NCBI GenBank assembly: GCA_964407325.1
Contig: CAYOVA010000042.1
Coordinates: 1 to 5,325, forward strand
Direction of reading: 5' to 3'
Source of the DNA: JAOAFZ01 sp964407325
GTDB taxonomy: Bacteria > Patescibacteriota > Microgenomatia > UBA1406 > GWC2-37-13
DNA length: 5,325 bases
Of this stretch, positions 1 through 4,319 are shown piece by piece. Every line of letters starts with the position of its first letter. The stretch's first letter is position 1. The position numbers and the translations under genes were made by a program. The notes beneath the pieces were generated by a model, which worked only from the letters and a program-made list of their open reading frames with translations, was not told the origin of the DNA and searched no databases.

Positions 1-414
1 TATCCGGTAAAAGCGTATAAAGTCGGGAAAGGCCGCACTGTAAAAAACAAACAGGTAGCCGAAAAAGCGAAGCCTCACGAAGTGATCGTATCAACTGTCG
101 AGCGGGTACAAAAACAACCTCATCCAGGAGTGCAACCAGTACAACAGGTCGTATATGTACCCCAAGCCCAACCTATTCCGGGAACCAAGGTTGTTCGTAT
201 TCCAGTCGCTCAAAAAAAATTTACACTTCAAGATCTGTTCGTTGCTATGATTCTAGGTTTTATAGCCTTCTGCGTATTTATGTTTGGTTTAAACCTTACG
301 AATCCTGACCTCTACGATAGTATTATGTTTGAAGTAGTTGAACCCGTGTTCTCGTATCTTGCCTGGCTGCTTGATGTAATAATAAAGGCAATGTCAGGTG
401 TGTACAGTTCCTAA
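1..414 (+). CDS. Small membrane protein of unknown function, 5' end outside the window
   Basis: I do not recognise this family. The frame is open from base 1 and ends with TAA at 412-414, giving 137 visible residues. A GTG at 82 is a possible start, but codons 1-27 read equally well as protein (Lys/Val-rich), so the gene more likely begins upstream of the window. Visible residues 1-40 are basic. Residues 41-70 are a low-complexity Val/Pro/Gln stretch (PGVQPVQQVVYVPQAQPIPG). Residues 78-97 form a clear transmembrane helix (DLFVAMILGFIAFCVFMFGL). Residues 104-130 form a second hydrophobic or amphipathic segment with acidic residues (Asp, Glu) that could lie on the membrane or span it. No catalytic motif is visible. 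The 3' end overlaps the opposing phosphatase gene by 21 bp, so the two transcription units converge. An inner-membrane protein with a soluble basic N-terminus is the most I can infer. Confidence 0.72.
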   Translation, partial: YPVKAYKVGKGRTVKNKQVAEKAKPHEVIVSTVERVQKQPHPGVQPVQQVVYVPQAQPIPGTKVVRIPVAQKKFTLQDLFVAMILGFIAFCVFMFGLNLTNPDLYDSIMFEVVEPVFSYLAWLLDVIIKAMSGVYSS

Positions 415-425
415 CGCCTTTTTTT
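384..425. terminator. Weak candidate bidirectional terminator between converging genes
   Basis: AAAGGC (384-389) can pair with GCCTTT (416-421). The pairing merges into a run of seven T at 419-425, and on the other strand GCCTTT is followed by ATTATT. The loop is long (26 nt) and the stem is only 6 bp, so this is a weak call. Its support is its position where the two genes overlap tail to tail. Confidence 0.25.
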
Positions 426-975
426 CCTTCTTTTCCTGTTCTTTTTCTCTCTCTAAAAGCTTTTCGAATTCCAGCAGCTGCTGTTCCTGCACACGATTCG
501 GCTGCGCAAAAGGCCGGACTTTCTGTACCAATTCCAATGCGTCCTTGTACACCATGCCGGTACTTATTAAATAGGCTATGACCATGGAAGGTCCGCGTCC
601 TTTTCCGTATTTGCAGTGAATATACACTCTGCCACCGCCCTTTATTTCTTCATCAATAAAAGCAACTCCTTTTTTCAGATTTTCAATTGATGGAGGAGTC
701 CAGTCAACAGTAGGTAAGTGTAAAACTGTTACATCAGGAAAGACTTTAGTCCCCGTATGAATCGAGTGAAGACGCATATTTACTATCGCGGTAATGCCAT
801 TTATTCTGAAGGTTTCGGCAGCCTTCATACCATATTGCCCTCCTAAAAACAGATTAGGGGTAATTTTGCTATACCGCATAACAGGGATACCCGTAAGTTT
901 GCGGGCGATATAATCAATCGTACTGGCAATCTCGATCTGAATTCTTCGTAATGCACTAACCCACAGTTTCATCAT
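394..975 (-). CDS. Dual-specificity (tyrosine/serine-threonine) phosphatase-like protein
   Basis: This is a cysteine-based phosphatase of the dual-specificity family. The fold begins at residues 39-48 (TPNLFLGGQY), followed by the strand ITAIVNMR (61-68). The general acid is probably Asp91 in TVDWTPPS. The P-loop is HCKYGKGR at 120-127, with nucleophile Cys121 and phosphate-binding Arg127 (HCX5R). The Asp-to-Cys spacing of 30 residues suits this family. The residue after the P-loop Arg, normally Ser or Thr, is Gly128, followed by Pro-Ser. Residues 168-187 form a Lys/Glu-rich, coiled-coil-like tail. There is no signal peptide or membrane helix, so it is probably cytosolic. Family members act on phosphoproteins, and some act on phospholipid or RNA phosphates; the substrate here is unknown. 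The ATG (975-973) overlaps the stop of the upstream small gene in an ATGA, and no good Shine-Dalgarno is visible, so translation is probably coupled. A second ATG is the next codon. Confidence 0.85.
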   Translation of the reverse strand: MMKLWVSALRRIQIEIASTIDYIARKLTGIPVMRYSKITPNLFLGGQYGMKAAETFRINGITAIVNMRLHSIHTGTKVFPDVTVLHLPTVDWTPPSIENLKKGVAFIDEEIKGGGRVYIHCKYGKGRGPSMVIAYLISTGMVYKDALELVQKVRPFAQPNRVQEQQLLEFEKLLEREKEQEKKEKKALGTVHT

Positions 976-1124
976 ATTTTTGGTGGTGCCATGACCGGGA
1001 TAACACCTGGCTGGACTTGTACTTTAGCCTCCTGCATCTGGAGGTATTTATCATCAATAATAGCGCGAATCTGTTTGTCTGTCTCTATGGAAAATGATTT
1101 TCCCTGCCATCGTTTTAGGTTCAC
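972..1124 (-). CDS. Small (50-residue) protein translationally coupled to the phosphatase gene
   Basis: I do not recognise this family. I chose the GTG start at 1124-1122 because AGCAGGA lies 7 nt upstream on the minus strand. The protein begins MNLKRWQGKSFSIETDKQIR. Residues 14-36 look like a charged helix (about IETDKQIRAIIDDKYLQMQEA). The last 15 residues are Val/Pro/Gln-rich (QVQPGVIPVMAPPKI). There is no membrane segment and no metal-binding motif. Its TGA (974-972) shares ATGA with the phosphatase ATG, a 4-nt overlap typical of coupled genes, which is the main reason to believe it. A longer form starting at GTG 1160-1158 (62 residues) has no ribosome-binding site. The frame stays open up to 1301, but that would run through the promoter and start of the opposing gene. 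It could be a small partner or regulator of the phosphatase. Confidence 0.55.
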   Translation of the reverse strand: MNLKRWQGKSFSIETDKQIRAIIDDKYLQMQEAKVQVQPGVIPVMAPPKI

Positions 1125-1131
1125 AAAGTTT

Positions 1132-1138
1132 TCCTGCT
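1132..1138 (-). promoter_or_regulatory. Ribosome-binding site setting the GTG start at 1124
   Basis: On the minus strand the sequence AGCAGGA sits 7 nt before a GTG codon. It is the only convincing Shine-Dalgarno in this reading frame, and it decides the start of the small protein gene. Confidence 0.5.
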
Positions 1139-1198
1139 GAAATAAATTTGTTTGTGCCACATCAAGAAAGAAGGTATTAAGTGTAAAAGCTATAGAAA

Positions 1199-1207
1199 TG
1201 CTATAAT
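1199..1207 (+). promoter_or_regulatory. Extended -10 promoter for the tandem membrane-protein genes
   Basis: TGCTATAAT is a perfect TGn-TATAAT extended -10 element. No good -35 box is visible (AAGTGT at 17-nt spacing), which is tolerable for an extended -10 promoter. Transcription would start near 1214, giving a leader of about 30 nt that contains the strong Shine-Dalgarno. The same AT-rich block holds TATTAT on the opposite strand (1208-1203), which could serve the small protein and phosphatase genes, but no -35 supports that. Confidence 0.5.
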
Positions 1208-1230
1208 ACCTGAACGTGTCGAATGGAGTG

Positions 1231-1241
1231 AGAGGAGGAGG
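1231..1241 (+). promoter_or_regulatory. Strong Shine-Dalgarno for the first membrane-protein gene
   Basis: AGAGGAGGAGG contains AGGAGG at 1233-1238, 5 nt before the ATG at 1244. It is the best ribosome-binding site in the window. Confidence 0.75.
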
Positions 1242-1243
1242 AT

Positions 1244-1627
1244 ATGACGATAGTTCGAAGGTGGTCGATGGTAGGTTCCGTACTGGCGGCAGTGGGGGCA
1301 ACGATGTTTATTTGCTACTTTTTTATCCCCACGAACCCGTTCTGGTCTTCGATCCTGTTCCACGGTGGCCTGGTGATAGGCATGGACGGGTTCGCGATCT
1401 TGCTGATGTCAGCCGCCAAAAGTCCCATCCAAAGTGGGAACGAGGGTGCACAGTCCGGAAGGTCAAAGGATAGAGAGCTCCCACCAGTACCCGAGTGGTG
1501 GGGATATGGGATCGTAATTCTGACTACGATGCTCTCCTACCTCTTCATCATCCTGTTCTTGTCATTTCTGGGGCAAGGGCCATTCCCGCCTTTGCTACCA
1601 CCAGCGCTTCCGCGCGCAAGTCTGTAA
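1244..1627 (+). CDS. Three-helix membrane protein A of a tandem pair, function unknown
   Basis: I do not recognise this 127-residue protein. The ATG is set by AGGAGG 5 nt upstream. Likely membrane helices are at residues 8-28, 34-57 and 86-109. A hydrophilic linker (58-84, rich in Ser, Gly, Arg, Lys, Glu) joins helices 2 and 3, and a Pro-rich tail (PFPPLLPPALPR) follows. The N-terminal RR before helix 1 suggests a cytoplasmic N-terminus under the positive-inside rule. It resembles the next gene product without gaps over its N-terminal half: Gly18-Ala19, Trp34 and Leu38-Phe39-His40 occupy identical positions in both. The conserved LFH and Trp near the start of helix 2 may matter for function. 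The next gene starts 11 nt after this TAA, so the two are almost surely co-transcribed and may form a heteromeric membrane complex. Base composition is richer in G+C than the flanking genes. Confidence 0.72.
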   Translation: MTIVRRWSMVGSVLAAVGATMFICYFFIPTNPFWSSILFHGGLVIGMDGFAILLMSAAKSPIQSGNEGAQSGRSKDRELPPVPEWWGYGIVILTTMLSYLFIILFLSFLGQGPFPPLLPPALPRASL

Positions 1628-1638
1628 GGGAGCAAAGT

Positions 1639-1944
1639 ATGCCCAACGTGAGACAAGTCCGTCGTTTCGGCCGGATCTTACTAATGATCGGAGCAGGCCT
1701 CTTACTGCTGACTCTTCCAAACCTGCTGCCGTATGGCTGGCGCACGTTCCTGTTCCACTGCGCAGTTGCCGCCATTCTCACCGGTACGGGCGCCGACTGC
1801 TACAAGCGGGGACTATCAGAGGTAAGTTTCGACACATTCGAGGTGCTCAGCTGGTTTCTGCCCGTATGCGCTGGAGTACTTGTCCTTGTTGCGATCTTCT
1901 GGAGACTGAGTACTGGAGACTGGCTCTCACCATTTTCGCCGTAG
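1639..1944 (+). CDS. Three-helix membrane protein B of a tandem pair, paralogue of A
   Basis: This is a 101-residue protein of unknown function. I chose the ATG at 1639 because AAGGGAG (1626-1632) lies 6 nt upstream. The frame is open back to 1495, but that extension overlaps the preceding gene and has no ribosome-binding site. Likely helices are at residues 10-31, 35-54 and 68-88, the same layout as protein A but with a much shorter linker (55-67). Shared ungapped positions with A are Gly18-Ala19, Trp34 and Leu38-Phe39-His40. An Arg pair precedes helix 1 in both (RRF and RRW). The ends are also alike (GDWLSPFSP and GQGPFPP). A 10-nt direct repeat with a 14-nt offset near the 3' end (1899-1922) may record a frame-shifting duplication, so the C-terminus after residue about 90 may be altered. 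Inferred to be an inner-membrane partner of protein A. Confidence 0.7.
   Translation: MPNVRQVRRFGRILLMIGAGLLLLTLPNLLPYGWRTFLFHCAVAAILTGTGADCYKRGLSEVSFDTFEVLSWFLPVCAGVLVLVAIFWRLSTGDWLSPFSP
1899..1922 (+). repeat. 10-nt direct repeat with a 14-nt offset inside gene B
   Basis: CTGGAGACTG occurs at 1899-1908 and again at 1913-1922. The 14-nt offset is not a multiple of three. Removing one 14-nt unit would join the upstream frame to a different open frame that continues to a stop at 2076-2078. Confidence 0.6.
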
Positions 1945-2050
1945 CAGCTGCCAAGACCGGCGTTCGTTGTATCGGTTCCGAAGCCTTCGCTGCGGGCAGG
2001 CAGGGGTCCTGCATAAAAACCCCTAACTACACTCCAATTATGGCTCCACC

Positions 2051-2079
2051 TTGCAATTCACCCTATGTTTCTCCATAAT
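2051..2079 (+). promoter_or_regulatory. Candidate sigma70-type promoter of the GAPDH gene
   Basis: TTGCAA (2051-2056) and CATAAT (2074-2079) are separated by 17 nt, matching the consensus at 4 and 5 of 6 bases. Transcription would start near 2086 and give a leader of about 30 nt. No Shine-Dalgarno is evident before the ATG at 2118. Confidence 0.45.
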
Positions 2080-2089
2080 GAAGGTAAAC

Positions 2090-2106
2090 AAATAGAGTTA
2101 CTATTT
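2090..2106 (+). promoter_or_regulatory. 6-5-6 dyad in the GAPDH leader
   Basis: AAATAG (2090-2095) and CTATTT (2101-2106) are perfect inverted repeats around AGTTA. An overlapping alternative pairing is GTAAA (2084-2088) with TTTAC (2104-2108). The dyad lies just downstream of the proposed start of transcription, so it could be an operator or a weak leader hairpin. It is A+T-rich and could occur by chance. Confidence 0.3.
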
Positions 2107-2117
2107 ACTTTTCTTCT

Positions 2118-3131
2118 ATGAAACGCATTAAAGTTGGATTAAACGGATTTGGCCGCATTGGCCGCGCATTCACCAGAATAGCGATGTTACGGGATAGTTT
2201 TGACCTGGTTGCCATTAACGGACGCCACAAAGATCCTGTCATGTCAGCGTATCTGCTACAGCATGACTCTGTATACCGCACCTACCAAAAGCATGTTTCC
2301 TCGACCGATACCTCGATTAAAGTAGACGACAAAGAGATTCAGCTCCTGGAGAATGAAGATCCTGCTGCCATACCGTGGGATCAAGTGGGTGTTGATGTTG
2401 TTGTTGATGCGACTGGCGCGTTTACCAAAATGCCTGACCTGCAAAAACATATGCATGGATCAGTCAAGAAAGTTATCCTCACCGCTCCGTCTAAAGATGA
2501 TGAGACCCCTCATCTGGTTCTGGGAGTAAATGACAGTACCTTTGATTTTAACAATTGTAGCGTAATATCGAATTGTTCCTGTACTACCAACTGCGCATCA
2601 CCCCTCTTTAAAGTGCTTCACGACAACTTTACCGTTCAGTCAGGATTCCTGACAACAGTCCATGCCTATACGCAAACCCAGCCACTGCTGGACGATGCGC
2701 AAAAGGAAATCGAGCGCTCACGGGCCGCCCCTTTGAATATTGTTCCCTCAACAACCGGTGCTGCAAAAGCAGTTGTAAAAACGTTACCCGATTTAACAGG
2801 AAAAATTGATGGTATGGCCATGCGTGTTCCTGTTCCCACCGGCTCATTTACCGATGTTACCGCCATTGTAGAAAAGGCGCCTACTGTTGAAGAAATAAAT
2901 GCAGCCTTCAAGAAAGCTTCAGAAGGTGAAATGAAGGGAATTCTAGGTTACGAAGATGAGATACTCGTTTCATCCGATTACATCGGGAATTCCTTTTCAT
3001 GCACATTTGACGCCAACTATACCAAGGTCATTAACGGTAACATGGTAAAGGTATTCGGCTGGTATGATAACGAATGGGGCTACTCCACAAGACTAGTCGA
3101 CCTGGTCGAGCGGGTATCGGATTTTGTGTGA
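2118..3131 (+). CDS. gap: Glyceraldehyde-3-phosphate dehydrogenase, type I
   Basis: This cytosolic enzyme converts glyceraldehyde 3-phosphate, NAD(P)+ and phosphate to 1,3-bisphosphoglycerate in glycolysis, or the reverse in gluconeogenesis. At 337 residues it is full length. The N-terminal Rossmann motif is GLNGFGRIGR (7-16). The catalytic Cys155 lies in SCTTNC (154-159) and the base His182 in TTVHAYT. The S-loop spans about 184-210, Arg236 lies in MAMRVP, and the C-terminal WYDNEWGYS (315-323) is intact. Two features are unusual. The Asp that normally closes NAD+ binding (VAIND) is Gly35, followed by Arg36, and the S-loop Leu-Pro-His is replaced by Asp193-Ala194-Gln195. In Bacillus GAPDH, changes at these positions relax or switch preference toward NADP+, so this enzyme may use NADP+ or both. 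Cys153 adds an extra thiol two residues before the catalytic Cys. The gene is monocistronic, with no pgk or tpi beside it, and converges on the kinase gene. Confidence 0.97.
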   Translation: MKRIKVGLNGFGRIGRAFTRIAMLRDSFDLVAINGRHKDPVMSAYLLQHDSVYRTYQKHVSSTDTSIKVDDKEIQLLENEDPAAIPWDQVGVDVVVDATGAFTKMPDLQKHMHGSVKKVILTAPSKDDETPHLVLGVNDSTFDFNNCSVISNCSCTTNCASPLFKVLHDNFTVQSGFLTTVHAYTQTQPLLDDAQKEIERSRAAPLNIVPSTTGAAKAVVKTLPDLTGKIDGMAMRVPVPTGSFTDVTAIVEKAPTVEEINAAFKKASEGEMKGILGYEDEILVSSDYIGNSFSCTFDANYTKVINGNMVKVFGWYDNEWGYSTRLVDLVERVSDFV

Positions 3132-3161
3132 GGCTTGTGAAATAAGATATATAATAGCCGT

Positions 3162-4217
3162 TTAGTTGAGCGGCATCCTGTCAAAAGTATCTATACCTGT
3201 GGTTAAGCAGGGGGTAAACGCGGCAGCAAACTCTCCACAGGTTCTAAACCGGTCATGTCTATGAAAAGAAGTGGCAACTTGTAACACCTCTTCGATGCGC
3301 TTTCTTAACACTTCAGGAATACCGGATCGATCTATTGCTCTTAACTGTTGATCCGCGTGCCTGTGCCCTTGTATTCCATACGGATACCAGTCACGACTTA
3401 ACAAGTTATATGCTGTTACTGCTAGTGCATGAACATCACCCTGTTCCTTTAATTCAACATCTTCCATCGCAATTTGTTGAGGGTCGGCATAGCGTAAACA
3501 ATACATTGGGGTATTCTCTTCCCCTGGTTTGAGTGTTCGGGTATGCGCAATCTGAAAATCAGTAAGAGCATAGCGACCATTGTTATCAGTTAGTATATTC
3601 CCTACTTGCACATCTCTATGGAAAACCCCTTGGGCATGAGCATAATCCAAAGCATCTGCCATTTGATTTACAATCGTAGAAATATCATAAAGACTAAAAG
3701 GGCCTTGCAACGGGTATAGTTTTTCCATGACAAAGCCGGGAACATACCTCCCCTGAATCATTTCAGCTGCATTATCAAGAACCTCGACAATATTGGGATG
3801 ATTAAGCTCAGAATGTATTCGCGCTTCCTTCAATCCTCGCATTTGAGCCCCCGTTGAGATTCTCCCTTTTGCAGGAGGTGAAACATACTTCACCATAACT
3901 TCACAATTTTCATAACCTCTTTCCAACGCTTCCAAATCAACTCCTGGAATGAGTATATTTTTAGACGCACTTAATCTTCTTTTATTGGAAAGCCTGGACA
4001 GAAGACTCTCTTCACACACAAATCTGTCTCCTGCCAATAATACAAATCCTCCTGATAGCTCAGCTTCAGATTCCTCTGAAATAGAAGGTGAATATCCTGA
4101 AAGTTCGCTGAGAAAGAGTTCTGGATCAAGATCATAAGAATCTTCAAGATAGCGAATGTGATTTACGAAGGTAGACTTACTCCCTACAATTTCGTACCCA
4201 GTTGTCCTTTCACTCAT
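3162..4217 (-). CDS. Hanks-type Ser/Thr protein kinase-like protein with degenerate motifs
   Basis: This is a 351-residue cytosolic protein with no membrane helix and no PASTA or other sensor domain. Residues 1-90 are an unrecognised acidic region. The kinase fold runs from about 95 to 335. Visible elements are the ATP-binding Lys110 (EVMVK), the helix-C Glu131 (LKEARIHSELNHPNIV), the catalytic loop HRDVQVGNIL (200-209) with Asp202 and Asn207, the metal-binding Asp220 in TDFQIA, Asp261 in GDVHALAV, and the late Arg in HDRFR (321-325). Deviations are no Gly-rich GXGXXG loop before Lys110, Gln204 in place of the catalytic-loop Lys (HRDxK), DFQ instead of DFG, and ADP instead of APE (244-246). 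The Lys, Glu, Asp, Asn and metal Asp remain, so weak activity or an ATP-binding scaffold are both possible. The ATG at 4217 has no Shine-Dalgarno and sits about 10 nt after a predicted transcription start. It is divergent from the HTH protein gene and shares its 102-nt control region. Confidence 0.85.
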   Translation of the reverse strand: MSERTTGYEIVGSKSTFVNHIRYLEDSYDLDPELFLSELSGYSPSISEESEAELSGGFVLLAGDRFVCEESLLSRLSNKRRLSASKNILIPGVDLEALERGYENCEVMVKYVSPPAKGRISTGAQMRGLKEARIHSELNHPNIVEVLDNAAEMIQGRYVPGFVMEKLYPLQGPFSLYDISTIVNQMADALDYAHAQGVFHRDVQVGNILTDNNGRYALTDFQIAHTRTLKPGEENTPMYCLRYADPQQIAMEDVELKEQGDVHALAVTAYNLLSRDWYPYGIQGHRHADQQLRAIDRSGIPEVLRKRIEEVLQVATSFHRHDRFRTCGEFAAAFTPCLTTGIDTFDRMPLN

Positions 4218-4234
4218 GGAGCTTCAATTCTACA

Positions 4235-4262
4235 TCTATACCAACACAAAGTAGGCTGCAAA
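4235..4262 (-). promoter_or_regulatory. Candidate promoter of the kinase-like gene
   Basis: On the minus strand TTTGCA (4262-4257), a 16-nt spacer and TATAGA (4240-4235) with an upstream TGG give an extended -10-type promoter. The core TTGGTATA is shared with the facing promoter of the divergent gene. Transcription would start near 4228, leaving a leader of about 10 nt before the ATG, too short for a normal ribosome-binding site. TAGAAT at 4232-4227 is an alternative -10. Confidence 0.4.
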
Positions 4263-4282
4263 TACGCTCATTCAACATAATA

Positions 4283-4311
4283 TTTACATATTAAGTATGT
4301 ATTGGTATAAT
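4283..4311 (+). promoter_or_regulatory. Near-consensus promoter giving a probable leaderless mRNA
   Basis: TTTACA (4283-4288), a spacer of exactly 17 nt and a perfect TATAAT (4306-4311) with the extended element TGG (4303-4305) make the strongest promoter in the window. Only 8 nt separate TATAAT from the ATG at 4320, so transcription should begin at or within 1-2 nt of the start codon. Confidence 0.8.
4285..4301 (+). promoter_or_regulatory. Candidate operator dyad overlapping the promoter
   Basis: TACATA (4285-4290) and TATGTA (4296-4301) are perfect 6-bp inverted repeats around TTAAG. They lie over the end of the -35 box and in the spacer. A protein bound here would block this promoter and could affect the divergent kinase promoter. 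The HTH protein encoded just downstream is the obvious candidate ligand, by inference only. Confidence 0.4.
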
Positions 4312-4319
4312 TCACGGTT

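Larger units (their letters stand above)
1210..2012. other. G+C-rich segment unlike its flanks, possibly acquired
   Basis: By eye this stretch is clearly richer in G and C (for example GGTGGTCGATG, GGCGCCGACTGC, GCTGCGGGCAGG) than the A+T-leaning genes on both sides. It contains the two tandem membrane-protein genes, both with strong Shine-Dalgarno sequences, unlike the GAPDH, kinase and HTH-protein genes. The composition returns to the local level soon after 2012. No inverted terminal repeats, integrase or direct-repeat boundaries were found, so the mechanism of any transfer is unknown. Different expression or amino-acid constraints could also explain part of the bias. Confidence 0.45.

Noticed and set aside
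1125..1301. Upstream extension of the small minus-strand gene to an ATG at 1301
   Set aside because: It would run through the extended -10 promoter, the Shine-Dalgarno and the first codons of the opposing membrane-protein gene. It has a low-complexity Pro-rich start and no ribosome-binding site, whereas the GTG at 1124 has one.
1216..1473. Plus-strand open frame overlapping gene A
   Set aside because: It starts before the Shine-Dalgarno, has charged, irregular composition with no fold-like pattern, and lies wholly in the shadow of the better supported gene A.
1495..1638. N-terminal extension of membrane protein B
   Set aside because: The extension overlaps the coding end of gene A in another frame and reads as non-conserved sequence. 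The ATG at 1639 has a good Shine-Dalgarno and aligns position by position with protein A.
1548..1781. Minus-strand open frame across the A/B junction
   Set aside because: It is antisense to both membrane-protein genes and is explained by the G+C-rich codon bias; no start signal.
2000..2012. GCAGG-GGT-CCTGC hairpin as terminator of the membrane-protein genes
   Set aside because: The stem is 5 bp with a 3-nt loop and is followed by ATAAAAA, not a T run, on the plus strand. The alternative GGGGT/ACCCC pairing (2003-2023) also lacks a T tract.
2256..2911. Three minus-strand open frames inside the GAPDH gene
   Set aside because: They lie antisense to a gene with all catalytic residues intact and show no start signals or recognisable motifs.
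3157..3174. GCCG/CGGC hairpin between the GAPDH and kinase genes as a terminator
   Set aside because: The stem is only 4 bp with a 10-nt loop, it overlaps the last kinase codons, and the following minus-strand sequence (TATTATATATC) is not a proper T tract.
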